From Scandinavium manionii (GTDB lineage Bacteria; Pseudomonadota; Gammaproteobacteria; Enterobacterales; Enterobacteriaceae): DNA of 64,000 bases. Positions 18,085-27,413 of this stretch are shown here, piece after piece. Every line of letters starts with the position of its first letter. Position 1 is the stretch's first letter. The notes beneath the pieces were generated by a model, which did not search any database, was not told where the DNA came from, and saw only the letters and a list, made by a program, of their open reading frames with translations. The position numbers and the translations under genes were made by a program. The stretch is taken from positions 806,001-870,000 of the forward strand of contig NZ_JALIGC010000040.1 in assembly GCF_024764775.1 (NCBI RefSeq), read 5' to 3'.

Positions 18085-20276
18085 AATTTGATAAACCCGC
18101 AGGCCAAAACCCGATTGATAACCTTACCGTTGTCGGGCAGCCCCACGACCGAATTGATGGCCCGCTAAAAACGACCGGCAGCGCGCACTACGCCTACGAA
18201 TGGCATGATGTGGCTGATAACGTGGCGTATGGCTATATCGTCGGCGCGGCGATTGCCAAAGGGCGAATCACCTCCATGGATATCGAGGCGGCGAAAACCG
18301 CGCCCGGCGTACTGACCGTGGTGATCTCAGGCAACGCCGGACCGCTCGGTAAAGGGAGTAAAAACACCGCCATGCTGCTCGGCGGCCCGGAGATTGAACA
18401 CTATCATCAGGCTGTGGCGCTGGTGGTCGCCGAGACGTTTGAGCAGGCGCGCGCGGCGGCAGCGCTGGTGAACGTGGAATATCGTCGGGATGCCGGAGCC
18501 TATTCGTTGGCGGACGAAAAACTCTCCGCGACTGCGCCGAAAGGCGAGGAGGACAAAAACGTCGGCGACTTTGATGCCGCCTGGTCAACGGCGGCGGTAA
18601 AACTGGACGCCACCTACACCACGCCCAATCAGAGCCATATGGCGATGGAGCCGCACGCCTCTATGGCGGTATGGGAAGGCGACAAGCTGACCGTCTGGAC
18701 CTCAAATCAAATGATCAACTGGTGCCACATCGACCTGGCGAAAACCCTGAAGATGCCGATGGAAAATGTGCGGATAATCTCTCCGTATATCGGCGGTGGA
18801 TTTGGCGGGAAGCTGTTTCTGCGAAGCGATGCCCTGCTGGCGGCGCTTGGCGCTCGGGCAATAAAACGCCCGGTGAAAGTCATGTTGCCGAGACCCGTCA
18901 TTCCCAATAATACGACGCACCGCCCGGCGACCATTCAGCATATTCAGATTGGTTGCGACAGCAACGGTAAAATCACCGCCATCGCCCATGAAAGTTGCTC
19001 CGGAAATCTTTCCGGCGGCGCGCCCGAAACTGCCGTTCAGCAGACAGAACTGCTCTACGCCGGGGCGAATCGCCATACGGCTTTACGACTGGCGAAACTT
19101 AATCTGCCGGAAGGCAACGCCATGCGTGCTCCCGGTGAAGCGCCAGGACTGATGGCGCTGGAAATCGCGATGGACGAACTGGCCGAAAAAGCCGGTATCG
19201 ACCCGGTGGAGTTTCGCATCCTGAATGACACCCAGGTCGACCCGGCTAATCCTGAGCGGCGTTTCTCACGCCGCCAGTTGGTGGAGTGCCTGCGCACCGG
19301 TGCAGAACACTTCGGCTGGAAACAACGCAACGCGACGCCCGCTCAGGTTCGCGACGGACGCTGGCTGGTCGGCATGGGCGTAGCGGCAGGTTTTCGAAAC
19401 AATCTGCTGACCAAATCCGGCGCGCGCGTGCATCTGGATGGCAACGGCAACGTGACGGTTGAAACGGACATGACCGACATCGGCACCGGCAGCTACACCA
19501 TTATCGCCCAGACGGCGGCGGAGATGCTCGGCGTGCCGATGGCAAAAATTGACGTCCGGCTGGGTGATTCCCGCTTCCCGATCTCCGCCGGTTCCGGTGG
19601 GCAATGGGGGGCCAACACCTCGACGGCAGGGGTGTATGCCGCCTGCGTGAAGCTGCGTGAAGCCATCGCCAGCAAACTCGGTTTTAATGCGACCCAGGCG
19701 CATTTCGCCCACGAAGAAATCATCGCGGGCGACAGGCATATCAAACTCAGCGAGGCGGCGTCAGACGGGACATTAACCGCCGAAGACACCATCGAATTTG
19801 GCTCCCTCGACAAGCAGTATCAGCAATCGACGTTTGCCGGGCATTTTGTCGAAGTGGGCGTGGATGCCGCGACCGGAGAAGTCCGGGTCCGGCGAATGCT
19901 GGCAGTATGCGCGGCAGGACGCATTCTTAACCCGAAAACCGCGCGCAGCCAGGTGATTGGCGCGATGACCATGGGCCTCGGCGGAGCGTTGATGGAAGAG
20001 CTGGCGGTCGATACGCGACTGGGCTATTTCGTCAATCACGATATGGCGGGCTATGAAGTGCCCGTTCACGCCGACGTGCCGGAGCAAGAAGTGATTTTCC
20101 TTGAGGACACCGATCCGATTTCATCCCCGATGAAAGCCAAAGGGGTCGGCGAACTCGGGTTGTGCGGGGTCAGCGCGGCGATCGCCAACGCCGTATATAA
20201 CGCCACCGGCGTGCGGGTGCGCGATTACCCGGTCACGCTGGATAAGTATCTCAGCGCCCTGCCAGACGTAGTGTAA
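18081..20276 (+). CDS. paoC: PaoC, molybdenum-cofactor subunit of periplasmic aldehyde oxidoreductase
   Basis: The 731-residue catalytic subunit binds molybdopterin cytosine dinucleotide. Cofactor-binding blocks are visible (SPYIGGGFGGK, RAPGEAPGLMALE, GSGGQWGANTSTAG), and the catalytic base glutamate lies in KGVGELGLCG near the C-terminus. It has no signal of its own and is expected to be co-exported by the Tat signal on PaoA after assembly. Start overlaps the paoB stop; paoD follows after 9 bp. Confidence 0.96.
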   Translation: MKFDKPAGQNPIDNLTVVGQPHDRIDGPLKTTGSAHYAYEWHDVADNVAYGYIVGAAIAKGRITSMDIEAAKTAPGVLTVVISGNAGPLGKGSKNTAMLLGGPEIEHYHQAVALVVAETFEQARAAAALVNVEYRRDAGAYSLADEKLSATAPKGEEDKNVGDFDAAWSTAAVKLDATYTTPNQSHMAMEPHASMAVWEGDKLTVWTSNQMINWCHIDLAKTLKMPMENVRIISPYIGGGFGGKLFLRSDALLAALGARAIKRPVKVMLPRPVIPNNTTHRPATIQHIQIGCDSNGKITAIAHESCSGNLSGGAPETAVQQTELLYAGANRHTALRLAKLNLPEGNAMRAPGEAPGLMALEIAMDELAEKAGIDPVEFRILNDTQVDPANPERRFSRRQLVECLRTGAEHFGWKQRNATPAQVRDGRWLVGMGVAAGFRNNLLTKSGARVHLDGNGNVTVETDMTDIGTGSYTIIAQTAAEMLGVPMAKIDVRLGDSRFPISAGSGGQWGANTSTAGVYAACVKLREAIASKLGFNATQAHFAHEEIIAGDRHIKLSEAASDGTLTAEDTIEFGSLDKQYQQSTFAGHFVEVGVDAATGEVRVRRMLAVCAAGRILNPKTARSQVIGAMTMGLGGALMEELAVDTRLGYFVNHDMAGYEVPVHADVPEQEVIFLEDTDPISSPMKAKGVGELGLCGVSAAIANAVYNATGVRVRDYPVTLDKYLSALPDVV

Positions 20277-20285
20277 GGAGACGCG

Positions 20286-21230
20286 ATGGGACAGAACGCG
20301 ATATGCATCGCCCCTACTGATACGCCGCGGGTTACGCCTGAACAGGCGTTTCTGACCGATGACAGCCGGGAGATTTTACGCTTTGCGCTCGAGACATTAA
20401 CGGCCGGAATGGGCGCGGCGCTGGTGACACTGGTGGCGATTCGTGGCGGCGCGGCACGCTCGCTGGGCGCACAAATGGCGGTGCGCGACGACGGCTTATA
20501 CTGCGGCTTTGTCTCCGGTGGCTGCGTGGAGGCCGCCGTGGCTTACGAGGCGATGTCGGTCATTGCCTCGGGCCAGGACCGCGAGGTGCGCTACGGCGAA
20601 GGCTCACCTTATTTCGATATCGTTCTGCCCTGCGGCGGCGGTATCACGCTCAGCATTCATCGGCTGCGCTCTGCGCAACCGCTGCTGGCGGTGCTTAACC
20701 AACTGGAACTACGCCAGCCTGCCGGGCTGCGCTATTCGCCTCAGTCAAAGACGCTGCAAAGTATCGCCTCGCCGCCCAAAACAGGCTGGCAGGGTGACGT
20801 CTTCGATACCGTTTACCGCCCCGGTGTGCGGGTGATTGTGTTTGGTCGCTCCATTGAGGCGCAGACCACCGCCGCACTGGCACAGGCCGCCGGTTACGAC
20901 GTCCACACCTGTACCGCTCTCGACGCTGATATCGACAGAATGATCGATGCCGACACCGCGATGCTGCTGCTGTGGCACGACCTACACCACGAGCTGCCGG
21001 TTTTACAGGCTGCCCTTCGCGGCAGGCCGTTTTATATCGGTGCGCTGGGCAGCCATCGGACACATTGTCAGCGCAGCCAATCGCTGAGGGAACGTGGCTG
21101 GAGCGAAGGCGATATCGCGCGGATCAAAGCCCCGATCGGCATCTTTCCCAAAGCCCGCGATGCGCGATCGCTGGCGCTTTCGGTGCTGGCAGACGTGGCG
21201 GCGGCCCGCCTGCAAACCGGGGAACCGTGA
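20286..21230 (+). CDS. paoD: PaoD, XdhC/CoxI-family molybdenum cofactor insertion chaperone
   Basis: A 314-residue XdhC-type factor: N-terminal XdhC/CoxI domain with the Cys-containing FVSGGCVEAAVAYEA, and C-terminal Rossmann-like domain with IGALGSHRTH and IGIFPKARDARSLALSV. In E. coli PaoD binds and sulfurates the cytosine dinucleotide cofactor and inserts it into PaoC. Translation is linked to the preceding gene by a short gap with AAGGAG. Confidence 0.94.
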   Translation: MGQNAICIAPTDTPRVTPEQAFLTDDSREILRFALETLTAGMGAALVTLVAIRGGAARSLGAQMAVRDDGLYCGFVSGGCVEAAVAYEAMSVIASGQDREVRYGEGSPYFDIVLPCGGGITLSIHRLRSAQPLLAVLNQLELRQPAGLRYSPQSKTLQSIASPPKTGWQGDVFDTVYRPGVRVIVFGRSIEAQTTAALAQAAGYDVHTCTALDADIDRMIDADTAMLLLWHDLHHELPVLQAALRGRPFYIGALGSHRTHCQRSQSLRERGWSEGDIARIKAPIGIFPKARDARSLALSVLADVAAARLQTGEP

Positions 21231-21781
21231 TGCTCTTCCCCGTGGTGATCATTCTGGCCGCCGGGCGCGGCGAACGTTTCCGGGCGAGCGGCGCCACAAC
21301 GCATAAACTCGACGCTATCCTGCACGGCCAAACCGTGTTAACGCATGTGATTCAGGCGGTAAAGGACGCAGGGCTGGCGTGGCATTTGGTCAGGCCGGAA
21401 GGCGGCACGCGTGGCATGGGCGAATCCATTGCATTAGGCGTCCGCGCCACGTCACACGCCGCAGGCTGGTTGATTCTTCCCGGCGATTTACCACTGATTC
21501 AGCCCGATTCACTGCGGCGCATCGCCGAAGGGTTACGCGAAAAACCGATGGTGGTGCCGCACTATCGCCAGCAGCAAGGGCATCCGGTGGCATTCAGCCA
21601 TGACTTTCTGTCGCAGCTGGCGGCCCTGACGGGCGATTCCGGCGCGAAAGAAATTGTTCGTAGCGCCCGGCTTCACCATCAGGTCCTGGATCTGGCCTTA
21701 CAGGACGCTGGGATTAGGCACGACATCGACACGCTGGCGGATTTAGCGGCGGTACAGCAGGTGCTTAACCTGCGTCAATGA
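21230..21781 (+). CDS. MobA/MocA-like molybdenum cofactor nucleotidyltransferase
   Basis: A 183-residue NTP transferase with the nucleotide-binding start IILAAGRGERFRASG, an acidic metal site in LPGDLPLIQPDSL, and HPVAFS near the substrate pocket. MocA adds CMP to molybdopterin; because PaoC needs the cytosine dinucleotide, a MocA-like role is the natural inference, though a MobA-type or other NTP specificity cannot be excluded. The ATG at 21230 overlaps the paoD stop by one base (TGATG). I recall the E. coli pao operon as ending at paoD, so this fifth gene is an extension. Confidence 0.85.
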   Translation: MLFPVVIILAAGRGERFRASGATTHKLDAILHGQTVLTHVIQAVKDAGLAWHLVRPEGGTRGMGESIALGVRATSHAAGWLILPGDLPLIQPDSLRRIAEGLREKPMVVPHYRQQQGHPVAFSHDFLSQLAALTGDSGAKEIVRSARLHHQVLDLALQDAGIRHDIDTLADLAAVQQVLNLRQ

Positions 21782-21890
21782 CGAAGAACAACAGACTGAA
21801 ACGTCGCTCAAATTCCCGTTATCCCAAGCCCCTCCGCCGTGCCGTCGACTACAGTTAATCTTATCAATCATTTGTAGAACAACTTACCTT

Positions 21891-22550
21891 ATGAGTTTTT
21901 CGCTAAGGACTCACTTGTTCACGCGGCTGCGGCTGCTGATTTCAATCGCTGCGGGCGTTATCTGTTATTTCGCCCTTCCCGTTTCGGCAGGTACGCTGCA
22001 ACGCATATTGATCGGCTGGAACGTTGTGGCCTGGCTGTACCTGATATTCATCTGGTTTCAGATGTTGCGGACCGACGTGAAAGATATTCCGCGTATCGCC
22101 AAAATTCAGGATCAAAGCGCTGCGCTGGTGTTGGGTATGGTTATCGTCGCATGTATGGCCAGCATCGTGGCGATTCTGAGCGAACTCTCTTCCCTGCACT
22201 CGCTTTCCGGCACGCCGCGTATTCTGCATCTTGTCCTGACGGCAACGACGCTGATTGTCTCTTGGGCATTGCTGCCAAGCTCATTCGCGATGCATTATGC
22301 ACACCATCATTACCTCCATCGCGGCAAGGGGGTTTCGCCGATGATCTTCCCGGAAAAGCCCAAAGATCCCGGTTACTGGGATTTTCTCTATTTTGCTTTT
22401 ACGATTGCCGTTGCGTCACAAACCGCGGATGTTGCGACGGGCACCACCGAGATGCGCCAGATTACGCTCCTGCAGTCCGTCATCTCATTTGTCTTTAATC
22501 TGGCGATTTTAGGATTATCGGTCAACGTCGGCGCCGGATTGCTGAGCTGA
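21891..22550 (+). CDS. DUF1345 integral membrane protein
   Basis: A 219-residue protein with about five membrane segments and the conserved block MHYAHHHYL, followed by PGYWDFLYFAFTIAVASQTADV, which characterises DUF1345. Function is unknown. It stands alone, starting at an ATG after CTTACCTT with only a weak ribosome site. Confidence 0.85.
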   Translation: MSFSLRTHLFTRLRLLISIAAGVICYFALPVSAGTLQRILIGWNVVAWLYLIFIWFQMLRTDVKDIPRIAKIQDQSAALVLGMVIVACMASIVAILSELSSLHSLSGTPRILHLVLTATTLIVSWALLPSSFAMHYAHHHYLHRGKGVSPMIFPEKPKDPGYWDFLYFAFTIAVASQTADVATGTTEMRQITLLQSVISFVFNLAILGLSVNVGAGLLS

Positions 22551-22656
22551 ATCTTAATTGATGAGAAATTCTAATTAACCCTAGCGTATTACACCCTCTA
22601 ATCAAATAAATCACCCTGCGCTATTCTTTGCCCACACAACCGCGAAGGATAACGTC

Positions 22657-23508
22657 ATGCAATCTGTAAAACTGAACAACGGCATTGAAATGCCCCTGCT
22701 GGGCTTTGGTGTATTTCAGATGACGGATGCCGCCGAATGCGAGCGCGCCGTAGTTGAGGCCATCGAAACCGGCTATCGACTGATTGATACCGCCGCCTCT
22801 TATCAGAATGAAACTCAGGTCGGCAATGCATTGAAACAGAGCGGTATCGCGCGCGATGAACTGTTTGTCACCACCAAACTGTGGCTGCAGGACACACATT
22901 ACGAAGGCGCTAAAGCCCAGTTCGAACGCTCACTCAATCGCCTGCAGCTGGACTACGTCGACCTGTATCTGATTCACCAACCTTATGGCGACGTGCACGG
23001 CGCATGGCGCGCGATGGAAGAGCTGCATCAGGCCGGGAAAATCCGCGCCATTGGCGTGAGCAACTTCCACCCGGACCGTCTGGCCGACCTTACTGCATTT
23101 AATAACGTGATTCCGGCGGTTAACCAAATTGAAGTGAACCCGTTCAACCAACAGCTGCACGCGGTACCGTGGATGCAAACTCACGGGATCCAGCCTGAAG
23201 CATGGGCGCCGTTTGCCGAAGGGAAAAACGGCCTGTTCCAGCATCCGGTGTTGACCACCGTCGGTGCGAAATACGGCAAAAGCGTCGGCCAGATTGTCCT
23301 GCGTTGGATCTTCCAGCGCGGCATTGTGTCGCTGGCGAAAACGGTGCGTAAAGCGCGAATGGAAGAAAACATCAATATTCTCAACTTCGAACTGAGTCAG
23401 GAAGAAATGCTGCAAATCACCGCCCTCGACAGCGCCACCAGTGCATTCTTCTCGCATCGCGATCCGGCGATGGTGCAGTGGCTGACCGGTCGTAAACTCG
23501 ACGTGTAA
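22657..23508 (+). CDS. Aldo/keto reductase (DkgA-like)
   Basis: A 283-residue NADPH-dependent carbonyl reductase. The catalytic tetrad is visible: Asp and Tyr in DTAASYQNE, Lys in TTKLW and His in LIHQPYG; cofactor-binding SNFHPD and the late lysine loop are present. It probably reduces 2,5-diketogluconate or small aldehydes, but the substrate is not determined by sequence. It is followed 13 bp later by a broken second aldo/keto reductase gene. Confidence 0.9.
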   Translation: MQSVKLNNGIEMPLLGFGVFQMTDAAECERAVVEAIETGYRLIDTAASYQNETQVGNALKQSGIARDELFVTTKLWLQDTHYEGAKAQFERSLNRLQLDYVDLYLIHQPYGDVHGAWRAMEELHQAGKIRAIGVSNFHPDRLADLTAFNNVIPAVNQIEVNPFNQQLHAVPWMQTHGIQPEAWAPFAEGKNGLFQHPVLTTVGAKYGKSVGQIVLRWIFQRGIVSLAKTVRKARMEENINILNFELSQEEMLQITALDSATSAFFSHRDPAMVQWLTGRKLDV

Positions 23509-23521
23509 TGAGGAATTGTTA

Positions 23522-23850
23522 ATGCAAAAACGTTATCTGGGTAAATCTGGCCTTGAAGTCTCAGCGCTGGGTCTGGGCTGTATGGGTCTCAGACACGGTT
23601 ATGGTCCACCCGGATGTGCCGATTAAAGACGTCGCAGGCGTGGTAAAAGAGCTGATTGTGGAAGGGAAAGTGAAACACGTCGGCCTGTCCGAAGCGGGCG
23701 CGCAAACTATTCGCCGGGAACATGCCGTGCAGCTCGTTGGGCAAAGGCTTCCTGACCGGGGCCATCAAATCCGGTACCACTTTCGGTGCGGATGATTTCC
23801 ACAGCAAAGTGCCGCATTTTGCCGCCGAGGCCATTGAAAATTGTCGGTGA
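23522..23850 (+). pseudogene. Remnant of a second aldo/keto reductase
   Basis: Pieces of one aldo/keto reductase occur in order but in different frames: the start MQKRYLGKSGLEVSALGLGCMGL (23522 on), then HPDVPIKDVAGVVKELIVEGKVKHVGLSEAG, then LGKGFLTGAIKSGTTFGADDFHSKVPHFAAEAIE ending at TGA near 23850. Segments between them, including the catalytic region, are missing, so at least two internal deletions have occurred. No product is expected to be active. A normal member would be about 325 residues. Confidence 0.85.
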
Positions 23851-23924
23851 CCGTTATCCGGCCGCACTTCAGGCTCGCGTAGGTCGTTAAAGTTCTGGCT
23901 GGCTTGTCACTGTTGGCAAGCCAG

Positions 23925-24818
23925 CTATTCCGAATAGCGCAGCGCGTCGATCATCAGCGCAAATGCCGGAGGATGCTGTTTGCGACTCGGGTAATACAAA
24001 TAATATCCCGGGAACGACGGGCACCATTCCTGCAACACCTGAACCAGCTCGCCGGATTCAACCTGTGCCTGAATCGCATCTTCAGGAATGCAGGCAAGTC
24101 CAAACCCGGACAGCACCGCGTCGATGCGTTCCGGCAACAGATTAAACGTTAGCTGTCCGTCCACTCTGACCCGCAGCGGCTTCCCTTCCCGCTCGAACTC
24201 CCAGTGATAAAGCCCCCCGGCAGTCGGCAAACGCATGTTGATACACTGATGATGCTGTAGCTCATGCGGCGTTTTCGGGGCCGGGTTTTCCGCGAAATAG
24301 GCCGCTGAGCCCACCACCGCCATCCGCATATCCGGGGCAATCCGTACCGCAACCATATCTTTGTCCACGCTTTCACCCAGACGAATGCCCGCATCAAAGC
24401 GCCCTTCCACGATATCGACAAAGCCGTTATCCACCACCAGCTCAACCTTAATCTCCGGATATTCACGCAGAAACGGTTTCAGCTTTGGCCACAGCACGCT
24501 GCGTGCTGAATGCTCTCCGGCGGAAATACGGATATTACCAGAGGCGCTCCCGTTCATTTGAATGAGCGTGGACAGCTCCTGCTCGAGGTCAGCAATGCGC
24601 GGTTCGAGGCAGGCGATAATCCGCTCGCCCGCTTCTGTCGGCGCCACGCTGCGGGTGGTTCGGGTCAGCAGTCGGATGTTCAGCCGCTCCTCCAGCGCCT
24701 TAATGGCATGGCTCAGTGCCGACTGCGAAACCCCCAGCTTACCGGCGGCTTTGGTAAAACTTCGCTCTCTGGCCACCACCAGAAAGATCTGCAATTCATT
24801 GAAGTTTTCTTTAAGCAT
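23925..24818 (-). CDS. LysR-family transcriptional regulator
   Basis: A 297-residue LysR protein: N-terminal winged helix-turn-helix (FTKAAGKLGVSQSALSHAIKALEERL, about residues 20-45) and a periplasmic-binding-like effector domain. It resembles regulators placed opposite aldo/keto reductase genes. It is convergent with the reductase remnant, so the old target operon may be partly lost. Effector unknown. Confidence 0.92.
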   Translation of the reverse strand: MLKENFNELQIFLVVARERSFTKAAGKLGVSQSALSHAIKALEERLNIRLLTRTTRSVAPTEAGERIIACLEPRIADLEQELSTLIQMNGSASGNIRISAGEHSARSVLWPKLKPFLREYPEIKVELVVDNGFVDIVEGRFDAGIRLGESVDKDMVAVRIAPDMRMAVVGSAAYFAENPAPKTPHELQHHQCINMRLPTAGGLYHWEFEREGKPLRVRVDGQLTFNLLPERIDAVLSGFGLACIPEDAIQAQVESGELVQVLQEWCPSFPGYYLYYPSRKQHPPAFALMIDALRYSE

Positions 24819-25152
24819 GAGCTTATTCCTTTTTGAACACGACGACGGGAGTGGACCAACAAGGGAGAGTAACAGCTAGCGCCTGCGATTGCTTCCAGGG
24901 AAACGTGCAGCCACCCAGTGAGGGTTCGCGGCAATTAAATGCATGCCTGATATTTGCGGAACGTAATTATTACAGATATTTGGATTCGGACTTATTACAT
25001 CAAGAACAATCCCATTTACATCAATACAACCTGCTCAGGTCGGTGTATATTAACTGCCCAGAGAAATTTTGCGTAATTCCGGGCCGATGAGCGAGACGTT
25101 CTGAATCAATCTCAGCGCCTGAAGGACGAGTTAAAGCATATAAAGGAATGAC
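24819..25152. other. Intergenic region, no gene seen
   Basis: About 334 bp between the LysR gene and the DUF1482-like gene, with mixed composition. It begins the patchwork that runs to the island. An open frame at 24833-25090 has no family resemblance and I do not call it. Confidence 0.45.
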
Positions 25153-25410
25153 ATGTACGGGTTAGTTTTGATTATCTCATTTGCCACTGGCGCGACTCAA
25201 AGCAACGTTATCGGGGCCTACAGCAGCCTGGCGCAGTGTGAGGCGGCATCGCAATCCCACCCTTCTGACACACATTGCGCTTACATCGATCCAGATAAGG
25301 GCCTGCTCGCAGTCAAACCCAAAAACAACGATGCCACGCAGTCCTGGCACCAATATCGCGCGTCAAATCGGTCCGAAGTACTTATGCCCCCTGACGCGCT
25401 GCCTGCCTAA
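25153..25410 (+). CDS. DUF1482-like small protein
   Basis: An 85-residue protein beginning MYGLVLIISFATGATQSNVIGAYSSLAQCEAA, with a hydrophobic N-terminus and paired cysteines (QCEAA, HCAYID). This resembles the DUF1482 family of small prophage and chromosomal proteins, of unknown function. A ribosome site AAGGAA lies 5 bp before the ATG. The C-terminal half is not conserved in what I recall. Confidence 0.6.
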   Translation: MYGLVLIISFATGATQSNVIGAYSSLAQCEAASQSHPSDTHCAYIDPDKGLLAVKPKNNDATQSWHQYRASNRSEVLMPPDALPA

Positions 25411-25571
25411 TAGAAAGCCCCTTCCAATTCCTGATGATATATCGATAACACTATTCAGAAATGTGTAGGGGTTATTAATCAATGGTGATTCACTTTTCTA
25501 TTTTTGCAGTTGGTAAAGCGACTCTTTTTTGTTATAGGTATGTTAACAACACAATACAAAAGGCTCAGTGA

Positions 25572-25967
25572 ATGAGAACACAAAAGAAATGTATGGGGTA
25601 TGTCGCTATCGTCGTCGATGATTATGATCGCGCCATCGACTACTACACAAACAAGCTCGGCTTTACGCTTGTGGAAGATACTCCCCAGCCCGGTAAACGC
25701 TGGGTTGTCGTCACACCTAACCCGGAAAGTGACTGCAATTTGCTACTTGCCAGAGCATCGAACGACAGACAGAAAAACTTCATCGGTGATCAATGTGGTG
25801 GGCGGGTTTTCCTCTTCCTTCAAACAGATGATTTCTGGCGCGATTACAACGCGATGAAAGATGCTGGTGTGCATTTCTGCGAAGAGCCACGACAGGAAGA
25901 ATACGGAACAGTAGTTGTGTTTGAAGATCTTTACGGGAACCGCTGGGATTTGTATCAGAACGCATAA
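25572..25967 (+). CDS. VOC-superfamily (glyoxalase/bleomycin-resistance fold) protein
   Basis: A 131-residue single-domain vicinal-oxygen-chelate protein with two beta-alpha-beta-beta-beta units: GYVAIVVDDYDRAIDYYTNKLGFTLVED and VFLFLQTDDFWRDYNAMKDAGVHF, closing with FEDLYGNRWDLYQ, whose Glu/Asp could take part in metal binding. Members include glyoxalase I, fosfomycin or bleomycin resistance proteins and dioxygenases; the specific role is not readable. Isolated gene. Confidence 0.85.
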   Translation: MRTQKKCMGYVAIVVDDYDRAIDYYTNKLGFTLVEDTPQPGKRWVVVTPNPESDCNLLLARASNDRQKNFIGDQCGGRVFLFLQTDDFWRDYNAMKDAGVHFCEEPRQEEYGTVVVFEDLYGNRWDLYQNA

Positions 25968-26007
25968 TCATAGGGGGCTAGCCTCCTTTCTTAGAAGCCC
26001 GTTGGTA

Positions 26008-26478
26008 TTATTTGTCCTTAGACGCTAGCCATTCATCATGAGAAATGCTGAACATAAGGCTTGCTGACAGGTTCTCAACGTCTTCGATTTTTTCTAAAAA
26101 CCTCAGACCGGCTTTTTCAAGAACTCTCCTTGAAGCAAGGTGGTTATCTCGAACTACACCGACAATTTCTTGCAGGCCGATTTCATCAAATCCGTAACGT
26201 ATAGCCCTTTTGGAAAGTTCAGTTGCATACCCTTTCCCCCATGCGTCCGGCTCAAATCTGTACCCTAAGGTATTAGTTACCTTCCCGTTAAATTCACTGA
26301 CAAAAACCCCACCAAAGCCGATGATGTGCTCAGGCTTCTCCTTTTTCATTATTGCCCAATCATTAAACCCGTATGCTTCTGTCTTGATAATACGTCTTTC
26401 GAGAGATTGCCTTGATTGCTCAATGTCGAGGTGTGGGCCAGCAGGATTAAAAGTCTGTGTTCTGGGGTCGCCAGAAAC
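26008..26478 (-). pseudogene. RimJ/RimL-type GNAT acetyltransferase, 5' end lost
   Basis: The acetyltransferase-like frame runs from GTT at 26478, directly after an in-frame TAA, through SGDPRTQTFNPAGPHLDIEQ and YGFNDWAIMKKEKPEHIIGFGG to EPDAWGKGYATELSKRAI (acetyl-CoA-binding loop) and NHLASRRVLEKAGL. The first usable ATG, at 26349, removes the first strand and helix of the fold. About 20-30 N-terminal residues appear lost by a frameshift or junction. A short product from 26349 (113 residues) could be made but lacks part of the domain. Confidence 0.65.
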
Positions 26479-26639
26479 TTACGGGCGTGAATCTTGCGGT
26501 TGTTGCGCTTTGTCGCGGCGCTTTTGGGCGCGTTTGACATGTTCTCACCTCGATTTGCTAATTTTCTATACTGATCAAGATACTGGAGGCTATCCAAAAT
26601 TGAGGAACAATGACAAATACAAAACCTTTGGGTAATACT

Positions 26640-27182
26640 CGACCTTTACGTGCCGTGATGGGCACATAAGAGAAAGGGAGCGTAGCGACTTCGTTAGAAG
26701 ATCTGCGGCTGTCAGATTGTCTCTCTATCTTCCTGTTATCAGGTGATCGTTATACTCTGGTGAACGCTACCGTGACAGAGCCGGATTCATTCCCGATCCG
26801 GTTAGTCTTCCCATCATTTCGCCTGTTAATCCATTCAGCTATACACCACTCAAAGCCAGGGCTTACGAATGAGTTGCTTCTGAACTTTCGGTTTTCTGGT
26901 GCTTCACAGCACGGATCACCCACAGCCCCCGCACGAAGGGGAGAAGATAGAGATTCGTTATCATGTTGTGTGGGCCTGGCTGCCCTGTTAGCGCGATTCA
27001 GTTTTACAAAGCAAGTGACGCTGTTCATGCAAGGTTAACATGCTTCTACAGGGTGGACGCTTCGCACACCTGCCCATGCAATATATACGGATAACCGCCC
27101 ATACATTACACAGGCGTTTAAACGTGTTAAGACGGGATCAAAAGTGACGGGGGAAATTACGTAAGCCTTTGATTTTATTGAA
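26640..27182. other. Region between the GNAT remnant and the island left end
   Basis: About 540 bp with two overlapping opposite frames (26760-27038 plus, 26750-27028 minus), neither with a ribosome site or a recognisable family. The text recalls sequence near Icd/ash-like genes of P4-type satellites, so it may be satellite-phage debris predating the present island, but this is a weak impression. Confidence 0.35.
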
Positions 27183-27231
27183 TGGTGCCGATAATAGGAG
27201 TCGAACCTACGACCTTCGCATTACGAATGCG
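27183..27231. repeat. Left attachment-site copy (49-bp tRNA-Thr 3' fragment)
   Basis: Identical to 45781-45829 and contains the tRNA 3' end with CCA, T arm and anticodon loop. The sequence diverges at 27232, so the D arm and acceptor 5' strand are absent; this copy is not a tRNA gene. Confidence 0.95.
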
Positions 27232-27413
27232 ACGTTATTATATTTTCACCCCTTTAAAAACCCACCCTTAAAACAATAAATCAATTATAAAACATTAAGT
27301 TATAAAAAACACCTGTTGATAAAAATTGACAGATGTTGATGTTCATTCCCCCATTTTACTTACACTAGCCGTTACATTATGGTGATGTAACCTTTCTCAT
27401 TTGGAGCCCCAGA

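Noticed and set aside
26750..27038. Two overlapping opposite frames of 92 residues
   Set aside because: No ribosome site and no clear family; a faint similarity to satellite-phage ash/Icd regions is too weak to call.
27183..27231. Possible second tRNA-Thr gene at the island left end
   Set aside because: Only the 3' 49 bases are present; D arm and 5' acceptor strand are missing, so it is an attachment-site copy.
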